Assembly: GCF_040183065.1 (NCBI RefSeq)
Contig: NC_091127.1
Location: 108,689,834-108,753,833, forward strand
DNA from: Periplaneta americana
Taxonomy: Eukaryota; Arthropoda; Insecta; Blattodea; Blattidae
DNA length: 64,000 bases
Direction: 5' to 3'
Of the stretch, positions 25,401 to 40,000 are shown piece by piece. Position 1 is the stretch's first letter. Every line of letters starts with the position of its first letter. The translations under genes and the position numbers were made by a program. Below the pieces are notes generated by a model. The model searched no databases and was not told the origin of the DNA. It worked only from the letters and a program-made list of their open reading frames with translations.

Positions 25401-28400
25401 TTTCCATTTCAACTTCAAACTAACTTATCTCAAAACTTACTAAATGTCACTTGTATCACTTTGCTTCTGAGTGCCTCAATTATAATTCTTTGTACAAAGC
25501 ACTTTATTTAAATCAAAACACCAAATTTTGGGGAGAAGGAACAATCACCTTTATTCGTTTTCTCTATCTTCTGCCGTACAGATATGGAGCAAGTCAAATT
25601 AAGTTATCAGCATTTTTAACTAGCTAAGAGGCAGGGCATTGGGTTTTCTAAACCCCGGTTCAGACAGTGCGTGTTTCTGTGATGGATTCCAAGGTGGCTG
25701 CGCTGATGGCTAGCATGCGTGCTCACTTGCTGGAAGTAATGAGCTCTGGTGGCTCTTTTGATGGCTAGCTTGCTGGATTTCAAGGGAAGGTTCCTTGCTA
25801 TTTTTCGTGATGGTTTGCAGGCTGGAACCAAAGACGATGATATAGTATCACCACTGAAATCATCTCGCCATGTTCGTTGTTTTCCAACTAAACTTGTTTT
25901 TTCTATATTCTATAGTTTCTAAGAAACAGCAATTAAATATCGGACTGTGTTGCACTTATGGCTTAATTACCTTATTACGACAATTACTATTGTTAATGTA
26001 GGACTCTAGTTGTTTTCCACTCACGGTTTAGTTTCTTTTTGACCATGAGTGTTGACAACAGATGAAACAGCAGATGATTTTCGAATTCGAACTGTGAAAA
26101 GAGCCAGCTCCGTGAGAACAACAAACATCACCGTAGCCAACACGGAAGCCAGCATTGTATCCACCACGGCACCCAGCTTGCTAGCCAGCAAGGAAACACG
26201 CAAGAAAACAAGCACCGTCTGAACAGGGCTTCAGACTCTTGTTTGTTTTAAGCCAGGCAAAGGACACATAGGTTTTTCCCTTTATCAGTTGTTGCACTAG
26301 CTGACAACACAACTCTACTGGCACTTTACAAAGTCAATTACAGTTAGTCAGTTGTCTGAAATGTATTGAGAAATACGTATTTTTAACCATGGTTAGAGAC
26401 ACAGTACAACAATATATCTTCCTCATTCAAATGAATCTACTGAAGAAGTCACATGAGTTGTGTTTATGCAAGTTTCGGCATAATTTTCCAGAGGTTGCAT
26501 ATCTATCAAAAGAAACAGGTTCCATTCTTGATAAAATGAAATGTTATCCAAAGCATGCTTTAACAAAACAAACACTTGACGATATGAATGTGAGAATGAA
26601 TCTGGGCCCAAGAAAAAAAAAACCTGTCATTTAGCACTTGGCATATCATACTGTAACATTCTGTGGTAAGGGATTTGAAATTTCCTGAGTTTCATCCCTG
26701 ATAAGGGTCAGTGAAAACCATGTGATCCAGTAGTAGACATATGATTTTCTCACTGATACAATACTTATGACAGTTATGACACAGCTCTGTTTCACCTGAC
26801 TAGCTTTAACATCCAGAAGACTTTTGGTATTACTACTGGTATAGAAAATTCATATTTTTCTCATGAAATCGCACTCTATGATCAAAAAGTGGGTGTATGG
26901 TGTGCAGTTAATGTGTGAAGAATAGTTGGGCCACTATTCCTTTTTAGACAATTAATTCGGATCCACAATAAAGTTTAGGCAATTGGCTGACTGAGATGAT
27001 GTAAAATGTCAGCAGAATTGTGTCACCAGTTTAGTGCAACAATTGATGAGGAAAACTCAAACACTGTGTTCTCTGTCGAACTTAAAGCAAACAAGAGGAG
27101 GAAGAGAAAACCCATTTCAAAACTTCCTAACCCTGAGCATGTAACTAGTTAGTTGTGTGTACCAGGGAATAGTTCTCAAAATCTTCCTGAACCCAAATCC
27201 CATGAAAGTTAAGTAGTGATACAAACTCGTCTGCTACTACGGTTTCTGTTCATGTGAAATAATATAATTTAATTACAAGTCTTAACTGCTCATTGTTAAG
27301 TGATCGTCACTTCAAGGCCGTAGCCTGACCCAGTGATGTATCCCAGGTCTTGCTCACACATCAACGCGGCACACCTGACCTGGTAAGTAATTTAATTCTG
27401 ATAGAACTATTTGGAACACCATCCTATAATTTTGTAGTGTTAGACACTAGACAGAGGGAATTAAACTGTATTTTTTAAATCATTTTAGAGCATTGACTTT
27501 AGGTTCATATATAATTTTATAAAAATAAAATGCATAAAATTGCCTAAAATTTTATTTTTAACTGCATAAAGTAAATTCTATAAAAGAAAAAGGGCAACAT
27601 TTTACCTTTAAATTGACATATACAGCAATTCTCTACTATGAATACTGGTATAACCGGAGATAAGCTTAGTTTTAAGTGAAGAGATGCGAGAAATTTTGAT
27701 AAATTTGATAATTAATAATGACTGAAATATATTTTTCTCTGACAAACGAAACTATGCATGCCTTATATTTTATCCATTAGAATACAGTGATAGAGTTTGA
27801 GAAATCGGAGACCCTAATGTCAATTATCACCTGATTTTGTTCAATTTGACGTGAGATGACTCCTATACAACCTCCACCAAGATTAAATATCGAAAAAATA
27901 TTTTTCAGCATGTCGTCTGTCTGTCTACCTCCATACACCAATTTCTCCTAAACTACTAGATGGATTACGTTCATATTCAGTATCTATGTCATTTCATCTG
28001 GTAATATTGCACATGAAACACGATAATTTGAAAAGAAAAACACACAAAATAGTGATTTATTTAAAAGATCTCTATCACAAATTCAATTTAGGCTCACTGG
28101 AAACTGAGCCCAACTTGTATTTCCAACACTAGCAGTTCGTCTAATAGTGCACCTTGCATCAAAATGTCCCCTTATAACTTCTAAAATTTTCCTGCCATAA
28201 AGAGTGGTCTGTCATAATCAGAGACGAGAATTTCATGCAAATGCATGTTTTTATAGGAACAAGGACATAGCTCAAACTTAGTACTTACCCATTTCACTAC
28301 TTTCCAGTTCCAAATATGTGTAACTTTTTCTGTGCATGTTTGCATGTTTTGGTCCTTTTGGGGTTAAAAACATACATAATGCATATTTAAGCAATTTTTA

Positions 28401-30994
28401 GCATATTCCTGCATTTAATATACATTATATTGAAAAAGAAAAAAAGAAACTAACAGAAAAAGGTTCATTCAAGTTTGCACCCATAACTTCTTGCGATGTA
28501 GAGAGGTCATTCTCTGCCTACAAAAACATATTGATTGACAAGAGCACAAACTTTAGTTGTTAAATGTGCAAAAAAGAAAATTCAAGTGAATACGAAATTT
28601 GGAACAAAAATGAAAGTGCATGTTTTAATGTATTTTTCACTTGATCGTGCATGTTTCATAGTTTTACAGTGCATAAATGCATGCATATTTTGGGATTTTA
28701 TAGTGCACGAAATTCTCGTCTCTAATCATAATTAATTACACTGGTCAACAATGATTTTGTTAAATGTACAATTTCTGCTGTTTCTTATGTAATGCCATCT
28801 GCTAATTCCAAAAATGAAGTCAGAATTTTTCTACATCTCACCATTTTTTTTGTAATTTTAGAAAAATTGATTTATTTTTATTGCTATATACAGTCCTAAC
28901 ATGCTAATGGAAATAAAATATTTCAAATATTTCACTTTATTGCTTTAACAATTGACCAATAACTTTAGGTCACTGTTGCCTGTGAAGTCAGAATTCATAA
29001 AAATTAATTTTACTCCTCATAAGAGAGCGAGAGTTAGTATTAATTCTCAATTGAGTTGGAACCTACAATATTGAAACAAGTTTCATAACCAATGTTTTCT
29101 TTGTCCTAATTTTAAGTATGGTAAAAGTATCTTAAAAAGTGAAAGATATCTCGAAATACTGTGTAAATCACCAACAGTTTTTGTTACGTTTGTGGTTAAT
29201 TAACTTTGAAAGCACACAGATGCATTTTACTACACTAGTGTTATAAATCCAGATGTTTGAGATGGGCAGGGCATGTAGCACGTATGGGCGAATCCAGAAA
29301 TGCATATAAAGTGTTAGTTGGGAGACTGGAGGGAAAAAGACCTTTGGGGAGGCCGAGACGTAGATGGGGGGATAATATTAAAATGGATTTGAGGGAGGTA
29401 GGATGTGATGATAGAGACTGGATTAATCTTGGACAGGTTAGGGACCGATGGCGGGCTTATGTGAGAGTGGCAATGAACTTGCAGGTTCCTTAAAAGCATT
29501 TGTAAAGTAAGTAAGTTAAAAGAGCTTATGAATGTTCTTTTGATTACAAAATAGATGAGGACAGGAACTGAGCCTCTGAAATCTGTTTGTCAGTTTACTG
29601 GAACTACTTGCATCCACCACAACATTAAATGGCTTATCTTTGTGTACACACTGTTTTACTTTAGATCGAAATTCCCCTTTCGGTTCTTGAAAGCATAGTA
29701 TGTACAGTCTTATTCCTACACTTTCAGCTGCATACCAATGGATTTGGATGATATACGAATGGGTAAAAGATGCCATGGATTGCACTACTACTGTATTAAT
29801 GTGAGATAAGAGAAAAAAAATTGACTAGAGCATTAATGTGAGAGCTATTGCGGAGCTATGAGGATCTGAGTGCGCGCAAGAAGTGGTATAAGTAACAACA
29901 ATTTTCAAGTCAATATATTTCGTAAACGAGGAAAAAGCAAAATGAATGACTATCACCACATTTCTTAACGAACGAAAATTATGATTACTTGAGGAGAAAA
30001 ACTCGCTCCAGAACCGGGGATCGAACCCAGATCCTTGGTTCTACTTACCAAGTGCTCTAACCACTGAGCTACACTGAAGTTCAATCCACAGCACCGGATC
30101 GAATCCCTCTTCTCTAATAATCATTGTTACCATAACAGATATATTCTGTAGGACCAAAAATTAATCTTTACGTAGAACGAAAATTAGCTTAAATATGCAT
30201 TTTCATTACATTCAAGCTCCACGATCTGGGACGGTTCCCTTCGTAAGTTTTAAAGGAACTCACATTTGTGCTTGGCAAGTCTCATCCTGTGTTTGCGGGG
30301 TGGTGGCTCATATGAAGGCCTAGCGGAACGCACTTTCTCTGCTCTCTGCACTAGTTCTTCAGAAAAGGTGTCACATAGAGCAATCAGTTTCAGAGTTGCT
30401 TTCATGACTTTAGGATTGCTGTAAAAAATGTACATAATATTGAATAGACTAAGCAATATTAAGATTTATTGAATAGTTTAGTAAGAAAGTCATTTAAGAG
30501 ACAGATGAAGAGAAGAGAAGAGAAAAGTTGTCTCATTAATTTTATTTTTATTTCTTCACTTTATTTCCAAAATCACTTCCTATCGCTGTTATTTTATTAG
30601 TCTTACAATTCAAAATAAACATGGAAGCTTGAACATACCATACTTAAAGTAATTAAAACAGCATATGCATGTTTTAACACAATGTCATATGAGAACATTG
30701 TGATTAAAGAATTTAGCAAGTTCAACTCTGTAACAATGAAATACTTACTTTTCATCACGTATGTAGTAAAGGTCTGCAGGTGCTGTTCTTGTCCAAACTT
30801 TCTTCTCATGTTCAACAATCTCCTCTGGTTTCATCTTTGCCAGCTCTTCCAACTTCTTTTGCATTTCTGCAGTGGTAGCACAATAATTCATCCTGTAATA
30901 AAATGGGAAAATGTATAAAAAATAAAGATAGCGTCATTGTCGTCGTCTTCGTTGTCGTCCTCCTTCCTCATCATCATCCTCGTCGTCGTCGTCC

Positions 30995-31031
<37 letters not shown>

Positions 31032-34000
31032 GTGACAACACTAATTAGTATGTATAATTTAATAGGCTAAGGGAATATATGAACAGAACTTATTCAAGAT
31101 AAGTAATAAATACTGTATAAGTATTTACTAGCATGCAATTATCTTTTAATATATGCATCACCCAGAATCAGAACTAAGGCTTAAAGAAGATAAATACAAC
31201 AAGCTAAATGGCTTAAAGAAGATAAATACAACAAGCTAAATATAAAAATATAACAATGATAGTGAAAATGTTATTATTTTTTTTGTCTGTTCCATGAACA
31301 AATTTAGGCAATTCTTACTAAATCGACCTCAATGATTACAAAAATGACAGTAACAACTGTCTAATACGTATCAGTAATATTTTTGTGTAATACATGCTAT
31401 AAAGAGCCCAGTATGTTCGATTTTGATCAACACAACAACCTGTTTATAACGCTAGGATTACACAAAAAGTCTTTCAGCAAACATGCCAAAAGATAAAAAA
31501 TGTGTGAATGTTGTGCATAATGCTAGCAATTATTTAAGGCTAGTCTTCAGAACTCACACAATGGCCACAGGACATGGTGATATGTTGCAGTTTATGAAAA
31601 ATCATAACCAAGTGTTCAGTTTTCTTCATAAAAATTAAAGGGATACATTTCGTTTTTTTACACCGTAATTAAGGAAGCCAATATCACAGCATAGAATGCA
31701 TGTAGGAGGTTATATGGATTATCTGGAGAGAAATCCTTCCTCTAGGTACGTGTGTGACCCACCTGTCCACCCTAAATACCAAGTTTCTTTATGGAAAAAA
31801 TATAAGTGAACTAGGAAGAACATCCATTAAAAGTGTTCTAATTGGTGTGAGACTAATTATAATACAGCGGTCTTCAGCAGAAGTCATAAATAGTGTTGCT
31901 AGCATTTGAAAAGTTCTAGTATTGTTGATGAAAGGAAGTCTCGCTTTCTGTCACTTAACAATCCCCTCATTTAACCCATTCTAGCCTTGTCACAGTCCTC
32001 ACTTCCTATTCCTTTGGTCAAGAGAAAATACACTTTATTTACTGTAGACTGTATGGAAGAAAAGTCTATGGTGAACATTGCCAGTACTGTGGTGCTTGCT
32101 TTCGAACGGATATGCCAGCAGACGGATGTTTTGCGCATCACAGCGTTCATGGTCATATGGTGTGGGAAAACAAAGAATAACGAATTGAAGAAGGAAATAT
32201 TTAAAAGAAAAACATTCCTCATTAACGAAATAGCAAATTGTTTGGTCATGAATATCTTAGGAGCCACCGGCATAGCTCAGTTGGCTGAGGAGCTTGCCTC
32301 CCAATCTGGAGTTGTGCTTGACCGCAGGACTGATTCCTGCTTGGGATGATTACCTGGTTGGATTTTTTCCGAGGATTTCCTGAACAGTAAGGCGAATCCT
32401 CGCCCTCATCTCGCCATATACCATCTTGCTATCACCAATCCCATTGACACACTAAATAACCTAGTAGTTGATACAGCATCATTAAATAACCAACTAAAAA
32501 AAATCTTAGGTCACCAATATGTCAGTTCTTTAATCCAACTGACCTACGCTCAAAATTTTACCAGGAAGACAATATTGATCTTGTGGGGAAATTAGAGAAG
32601 GTATTTTCAATGTTGTCATATGCTCACTGGTTAGAGAGAGAAAGAAAGTGATGATGAAAAAAGATGGGACATGTTAAGATGTATAGTGAAGGTTTAAAAA
32701 ATATGACTACTTGTTCCTACAGTATTTAAGAATTTTCCTGATATTTCACGACAATTTTCGTCAACTTTCCTGACCACTGTCTCAGCAAAAATATTACTGG
32801 CATTATTTTGAAATGAACACGAAATATTATTAAAACTGTACAGTATTATTACTCCAATTTCGGGCTCTTCCTCCCCTGTAGCTGACCTTACCTCACCTAG
32901 TTTTCTTTTCTTTTTTTTTTTAACTGAATAAGCGCAAGGAAAATAAATCCTAAAACAAAAAATGCAAAATGCCTATCATCAAAATGACTTAATATTAGTT
33001 CATCCCAGGTTATTAGGGTTGCATAGAGCAAATATATTTTTTTCCTATTTTCGTATATAATGTCTATAAGTGCCCATTTACCTGATTTTTTTAATTAATT
33101 CTGCATTAAGAAAAAACGTTAAAATATACAGTGGCCAATATTTTCTGAATCTGTTACTCTTTCAATCCGTATTGTAAAAATTACATTTCATGTTCCCTTA
33201 TGTTTCCGGTGACCCAAAACTTGTTTCTCGAAGGGTGTGTTTTTTCCCTAACTCATCATGGCTTCTATTGTGTATGGTGAGTTGCCTACTTCCAGTTAAA
33301 GTAAGCAGTGCCAAAAAATACTTCCATCCCTTCCTTAAACTGTCATCACTATGTTTCATTCAATTACAAACATGTTTGAATATTGGGCTGTGGATAGTGT
33401 AGAAGGGACAGAGGGACATTGTTGACATACTTTCTCTCAGTTCACTTTCCTCGTCCACTGAAGACTGGTACAGTATTTTTGTGTTCAGTGATGCAGCAGT
33501 GTTCCGTGGTTTCTTGTTGATATTTACTGGACAGTTGTTTCACTATGCCAAAAGAATCGGCAGGATAAAAAACAAAATTGAATAATTTAGTAAAGAATTC
33601 GGTAATGAAGCATTTTCGACTGTTGAATCAATCTTGTTTTGCAAAGTGTGTGAAATGTCAGTGAATAAAATTGTGCGAAAAGTGCTATGTTTCACAGCAT
33701 TATTTCAAGATTTATTTCATTTGGTAGCAAGTTTTTTGTAATATATGTTCAATTGTTCACATTCCAAACATACTGTGTTAATGGGAGGCCTACATTGGCA
33801 TAAATTTTTTTTTTAAATTTTAGTAGGTTATTTTACGATGCTTTTATCAACAGCTTAGGTTATTTAGTGTCTGAATGAGATGAAGGTGATAATGCCGGTG
33901 AAATGAGTTCAGGGTCCAGCACCGAAAGTTACCCAGCATTTATTCATATTGGGTTGAGGGAAAACCCGGTAAAAACCTCAACCAGGTAACTTGCCTTGAC

Positions 34001-37000
34001 TGGGAATCGAACCCAGACCACACATTGGCATAAATGTCACTACTTATTTTGAAAGACTCTACACTCAATTTTAAAAAGTAGTGGCTATTTTAATCCATAT
34101 TTTCAAGATTTTAGTGCCTTTTGCCTACCTAGGCTATTTTGAATTTTTTTTAGTGCCTAACATCCGGTCTTTAATAATAATGCTGTATATATTACAGACT
34201 CTACTATCTATTACTATCTAAAATACAAGTTAATGTAAAATGAATATACATATACACACAAAACACAGAATAATAAGCATTAACGGTATTAACAATACTA
34301 TAAAAATGAGTCACAAGTGATTAAACCACCAGGATTCGACAATCGTCTAGGAATGTATATCCTTTACTTTTTTCAGTTACATTAGCTGTATATCAATTAA
34401 TTCTTACTCCTCTTCACTTTCTGTCATTAATTTCTTTTGTTGCTTTTTCTGACTGTTTAACTTCCAGATTCAACTTTCTCTTCTCTACCTGTTTCCTCAC
34501 AGCTTCACTTTTCTCTTTTTTCTTCACCTCTAAGTGGTCTTGATAAAATTTCCGAGTTCCTCTCACATAATCTAACATCTTCTTGTTATCATTTATCATT
34601 CCAATCTCTACTGCTTATTGAATTTGATCATGAATGTGACGTTGTGCAATTACAGTTTTTTTCAAGCAACTTTTCAATCAAAATCTCCTTCAACAGTAGC
34701 ACAAGGGAAACCTTTATCTTTCATAGGTGACTGAAGTTGGCATTTCTGATATGGAAGTTACTGTAGACTGAATTAAGACCTGTTTCACATGTGCAGGAGA
34801 AATTTTGAAGCTCTGTCACAGTCTAGTATATACAGTAACGAAGCTCAATACATAGTAAATATGCATCCATAGATAGTTGCTAACCACTAGGATCGCTAAT
34901 ATCGCCTCATTACAAACAATGCAAAATAGTACCGGCACAGTCTATTGTTCCTAGCACCCTCACAACTCAAGCTTCGTAACTGTATATACTAGACTGCGGC
35001 TTTGTTTTCTTGAGCTGGCAAAAACCAAGATACCCTTTCTTGCCACATTCTGCAAGAGTATCATTTATGATGTTGGTGCTATGAAGTTCTTCCAAAAGGA
35101 AGCAAAATTTTTTCTGCTCTAGTGAAGGTGAATGCTGCATGATGTAAGAATCCAAAGAAGAAAGATCTCTCATGGTCTTGTATTTCAAAAGACTTCTTGC
35201 TTGGAGTTTCTGATTCATAGCAGTTAATACACTGTGATATTCATGAAGAAAATATACTATCTGTCGCTCATTTATAGTGTTTCTCATTTGTCCAAACAAA
35301 TGCCAGGTTCTAAAGCCTATGTCTACTTCTTTGCTTAGAATCAGGTTTTTTTATTTTTTTTACATCAACTAACATTAAATTTGATCTTATACACGTCATG
35401 AGCCAAGGCTTTATGCAACAATTCATGGGGTTTTTAAGCAGTTTGTCTACTGATCCAAAGAGGTATGATATCATTTATTAGGTGTCTGGAAACACTGCAA
35501 AAAAGGGCTAGCACCAACAGCAAATGTTTTACAAAAAGCAAATTTACATTTTGCAAATGAATCCTCTGCTGCATGCTTAATGATTTGCAACAGTTGTTGA
35601 AAGAAATTGTCCTTCTTTAAGAAACTTGAGTACATGGATCAAAAATTTTTGTAAACCTCTTTCAAAACATTTTGAATTCTTCAACCAACATACTACACAG
35701 AACTTCAAAGGACAGGTTTTACAATCAGATAACTCGGTGAACAATGCTCAAAGAGTAGGACTGTCATTGAACAAGTAATACATATTATGACGCAGGAAAC
35801 TACTCACTTCTCAGTTGACAGTTTCTACTCTTGCTTTTAAGGCACAAAGAGCAGATTATAGGGGGCTGTTCCACAGAACCCAGATCCCCCCCTTAAATTA
35901 AGTTAAATTTATCATATTTTGTGGTTTTTTTTCCTTTGCTTTCATAAAGCATACACTTTCAACTACTGCTGCATTCACTTCCAATTTGTTGAATAATTTT
36001 TATTATTATTTCATTTTCACATCATGTTTATCACAAAGATGGTAGATGTTTGTTAAATTTGTATGCTTCTAGCTCTTTAAAAATGTAGCTATTTCGGGAA
36101 AGAGGCTTTTCAATGGAATTATAATGGTAGGGCATATATATAACATTTTACTACTATTATGAAAGCATTTCTCCTATTGTAAATATTCTTAGCAAACTTT
36201 CTCTAGCAAACCCACGTTATCAAAGGCCAACTGACCTGTCTTGCATTGCTGTCAATTGATTGTTGTCCATCAAGCCGAGGTTGTAAGTCTGTTATTTTAT
36301 TATGTTGATATTACATTTTTTCACTTAATTTCATTTATTGTATTCCATAGATCTTACATTAGCATTGAAGCTTTCAGATGTGAAACAAGACAAGAGTTAT
36401 ACAATTTTTCGGCAAGATGAGGTGAGACATGCAGCAAAAAGATTCAGTAACGAATTTGAGTCCTTGGTGCATGTGAAGTGTTTATCAGGTTTGTGAAAAT
36501 ATGGAAATATGTCGAAAACAAATTCAATTAAGAAGTCTAAATTAAGCAACCATGCAACCCTGCATTCATTTTTTATAGTACTATTCAGAAACAGTTCAAC
36601 AGTGAAAGTGTGAATGCAAATTATCCTAGCGGATGAGACAACTAATGGAAGTACCAGCGAGCAATAACTAACAATATGCATTAGGAATTTAGGTATACAA
36701 AGTAAATACAGTAAAGGAAGATTTTGTAGGATTTGCAAATGTATATGATCTAATAGAAAAGGACTTACAAATACTATACTAACCATGCTGAATAATATCA
36801 GTTTTTCAGTTCTATATTTATGAGGGCAAACCTATGATGGAGGGGTTAATATAGCAGCAAAATATCGCATTGCAACCATTAGCAATATATAATTACTGTG
36901 CTAGTCATTGGTTAAATATAGCTATATCAAAGGCCTGCAAAGTTAAAAAAAGAAACAAATATTATCAGAACAACAAATCATGTGTGTAAATTCATCCAGA

Positions 37001-40000
37001 TTTACACAACGAAGTACAATGCTGGAACCAAATATTCAAAAACATTTTCCTGCAACCAAAATGAAATGGCCCAAACCAAATGTATGTAACACCAGCTGAG
37101 TAAAGAAGCATGATTCTGTGTTGATTTTCCAAGACATGTTACCAGTAGTAATTGATTTCCTCGAAGATGAATAAGAAGAAACAATCAGGACTTCTGCTAA
37201 TAATATGTTATCTGCCATTACACAATTTCAATTTATTGTCATTTGGAAATAGTTGTGAAAATGTTTCCACTAACCATTGCTGTCCCTCCCACAACTTTAA
37301 TCTACTTCGCTTGACTTATCAGTGCAATTAAAATAGCACTTCATAGAGTTGACACAATTTTGTTTTTCCATAACAATTTTACCTGTGGCTGTAATGGTAT
37401 AATAGTGAGAGAAAATCCGTAATAATTATGGAAAATCCCTACAGTTGGACCCTCTGTATCATCCAATATCTATTAGTGTTGTGGTATTTAATCCATTAAT
37501 GTAATTGATTAATCGATCAATTTCTGTTGTAAGATTAATCGACAAAAAATATTTAATTGAATAATCGAATCAATTAAAATTAGTCGGTTGTAGTTGATAT
37601 TATTATTTTGTTAATACAAACCCATACTAAAAATTCCGACAATATTTCTCTCTCGGAAATTGCTTACTTAAAAGCACAAGAGTACTGTTATTTTCTAACT
37701 GTAAACGAGATAGAGTAGGGAAAATCTTTGCACAAACTCTTCAGAAAGAGATGGAAATATGAGAACAGTGACCTAGTCTACCTCTATTGAAAGTTGAAAC
37801 ATAATGCGAAACCCTTATTAAGTTTTATGGTTTTCCAAGAAAACTTCCACCTTGTTGTCACCTCATCTTCCTAGCATATGAAATACATACTTTTCTGGGG
37901 TTCGTCCCCCCTCATCCCTTTTAAAATAGCCATGTCTACACTGTGTGCAAGTGAGAGTGTAACTACCTTCTTCTCTTTTTAAAATCTGGTAATTCAATTA
38001 CAATAGGGCCAGTTTTCTATTTTGACCGCTGTAGTTTTGCAGTTGCAGTTTCTGTACTGAGTTTGTATATGAAGGTTGTATGTTTAGTTTGATAAAGAAA
38101 AAAAAATCAGTTTTCTGTGGTTTGTGAAAAGTGTAAACTCCATTATGTCATGAGAATTTGAGAGGTAAACTCGGTGAAACGTTTGGATTTAAATTGAACG
38201 ATCATGGAGAAGTGCTTCACAGAAAAAAAAGTTTTTTCGTGTTTAGTGATGCAGGAAACATTGTTACTAAACGTAGGGCGGCACTTAATTCGGAGCATGT
38301 GAATGCACTCACATGTTTAAAATCATGGATGAAGCAGTATTAACTAGGCGAGTCTTCATACTTTTTGTTATTTATGTTTGTCTCAAAAATTCCCGGAGAA
38401 ATTGACACAATAAGTTATAAGCCTCATAATAAATATGTTAGTAAGTAATTAAAATAGTTGTTTTGTAATATAATGATACAATATATGAGCCATTCAGAGC
38501 AGAAGTGGTGTAAGTCAAAAATGGGTAATGAGGGTTAAAGTAAACATTTGTAAAATACAGTGCAAAGAAGCAATTAATATTCAATTTATTTAAACTATTA
38601 GTAGTCAGTGGATAGCAAGAAGGACATATTAATTGCTACTTTGTGCTGTATTTTACAGAATTTTTTCTTTAAACCTCATTACCCAATTTGACTTACGCCA
38701 TTTTTGCTCTGAACGGCTCATATACAGATATACAACATTAATTTAATACTTAATACTTAGGGCTATCACCGAACACAAGTTAAATTTAACAATAATTGTG
38801 TATTACAGCATATTAAAACATTTTTTCATCTCGATCAAAACTCGATTAATCTATCGATTAATCGATTAAATTCAAATATTAAAGATTTTTTTTTTATTAA
38901 TTTGTCCTACACAATAATATCTGTAATATTGACAATTAATATTTGAGGAGAAAAATTCGCTCCAGCGCCGGGGATCGAACCCGGGTCCTTGGTTCTACGT
39001 ACCAAGTGCTCTGACCACTGAGCTACGCCGAATTCAATCCACAGCACCGGACCGAACCTTCCCTTTTGGCCTGACTCCAAGTTAGCTAGCAGTGCATATT
39101 TCTGTACAGACTACTGTGCACTTAACTGCGGAATCCCGGCCAAACAAGTCACTCAACTGAGTGTGCTCCTAATATAATGGCAGTTGACATTGGACATATA
39201 CGTCAACATATATGCCTAACTTGGAGTCAGGCCAAAAGCGAAACATTCAAGGAGGAAGGTTCGGTCCGGTGCTGTGGATTGAATTCGGCGTAGCTCAGCG
39301 GTCAGAGCACTTGGTACATAGAACCAAGGACCCAGGTTCGATCCCCGGCGCCGGAGCGAATTTTTCTCCTCAAATATTAATTGTAAATTCAAATAGTTAA
39401 TCGATTAAATATTTTGATCGATCAACAGCACTAATATCTATTAAATGGGATGAACTATAAAAAGGATTATTATAAGTTCCCTACATTTTCTAATGCACAT
39501 AAAATTAAAATTATAATACTGACCTCCATTTCTCCAGAAGCAACTCCCGTTCAGTGGCAATATGTTTCTCCTTGTAAGAGCTCACTGCATAGGAACTTCT
39601 GGATGAAGAATGCAGTGATGACCTTGCGCCATAGGATACAGGACTGCGAGACAGACTACTCCTCCTTGAGTTACCAGGACTGCGAGATCGACTTCTTCTT
39701 TTTGAGTTACCACGACTGCAAGATCGACTTCTCCTACGTAAGCTACCAGGACTGCGAGATCGACTTCTTCTTTTTGAGGTACCAGGACTGCAAGAACGAC
39801 TTCTTCTACGTGAGCTACCAGGACTACAAGATCGACTCTTCCTCCATGAGCTACCATGACTGTGAGATCGACTTCTTCTCCGGGAACTATCACGGCTATG
39901 AGAGTGACTTCTTCTCCGTAAGCTACCAGGACTACGAGACTGGCTTCTTCTCCATGAGTTACCAGGACTGTGAGATCGACTCCTTCTCTGTGAGCTACCA

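Noticed and set aside
31971-32349. Overlapping 100- and 120-residue open frames on opposite strands
   Set aside because: No motif; the plus-strand frame runs into a SINE at 32,265.
36397-36786. 129-residue minus-strand open frame
   Set aside because: Lies in a dispersed repeat also present at 16,677; no recognisable motif, and hydrophobic, Phe/Leu-rich composition is typical of antisense AT-rich sequence.
39287-39357. A functional tRNA gene
   Set aside because: A and B boxes are good, but an inverted copy and other dispersed copies share the same non-tRNA tail, so it is a SINE.
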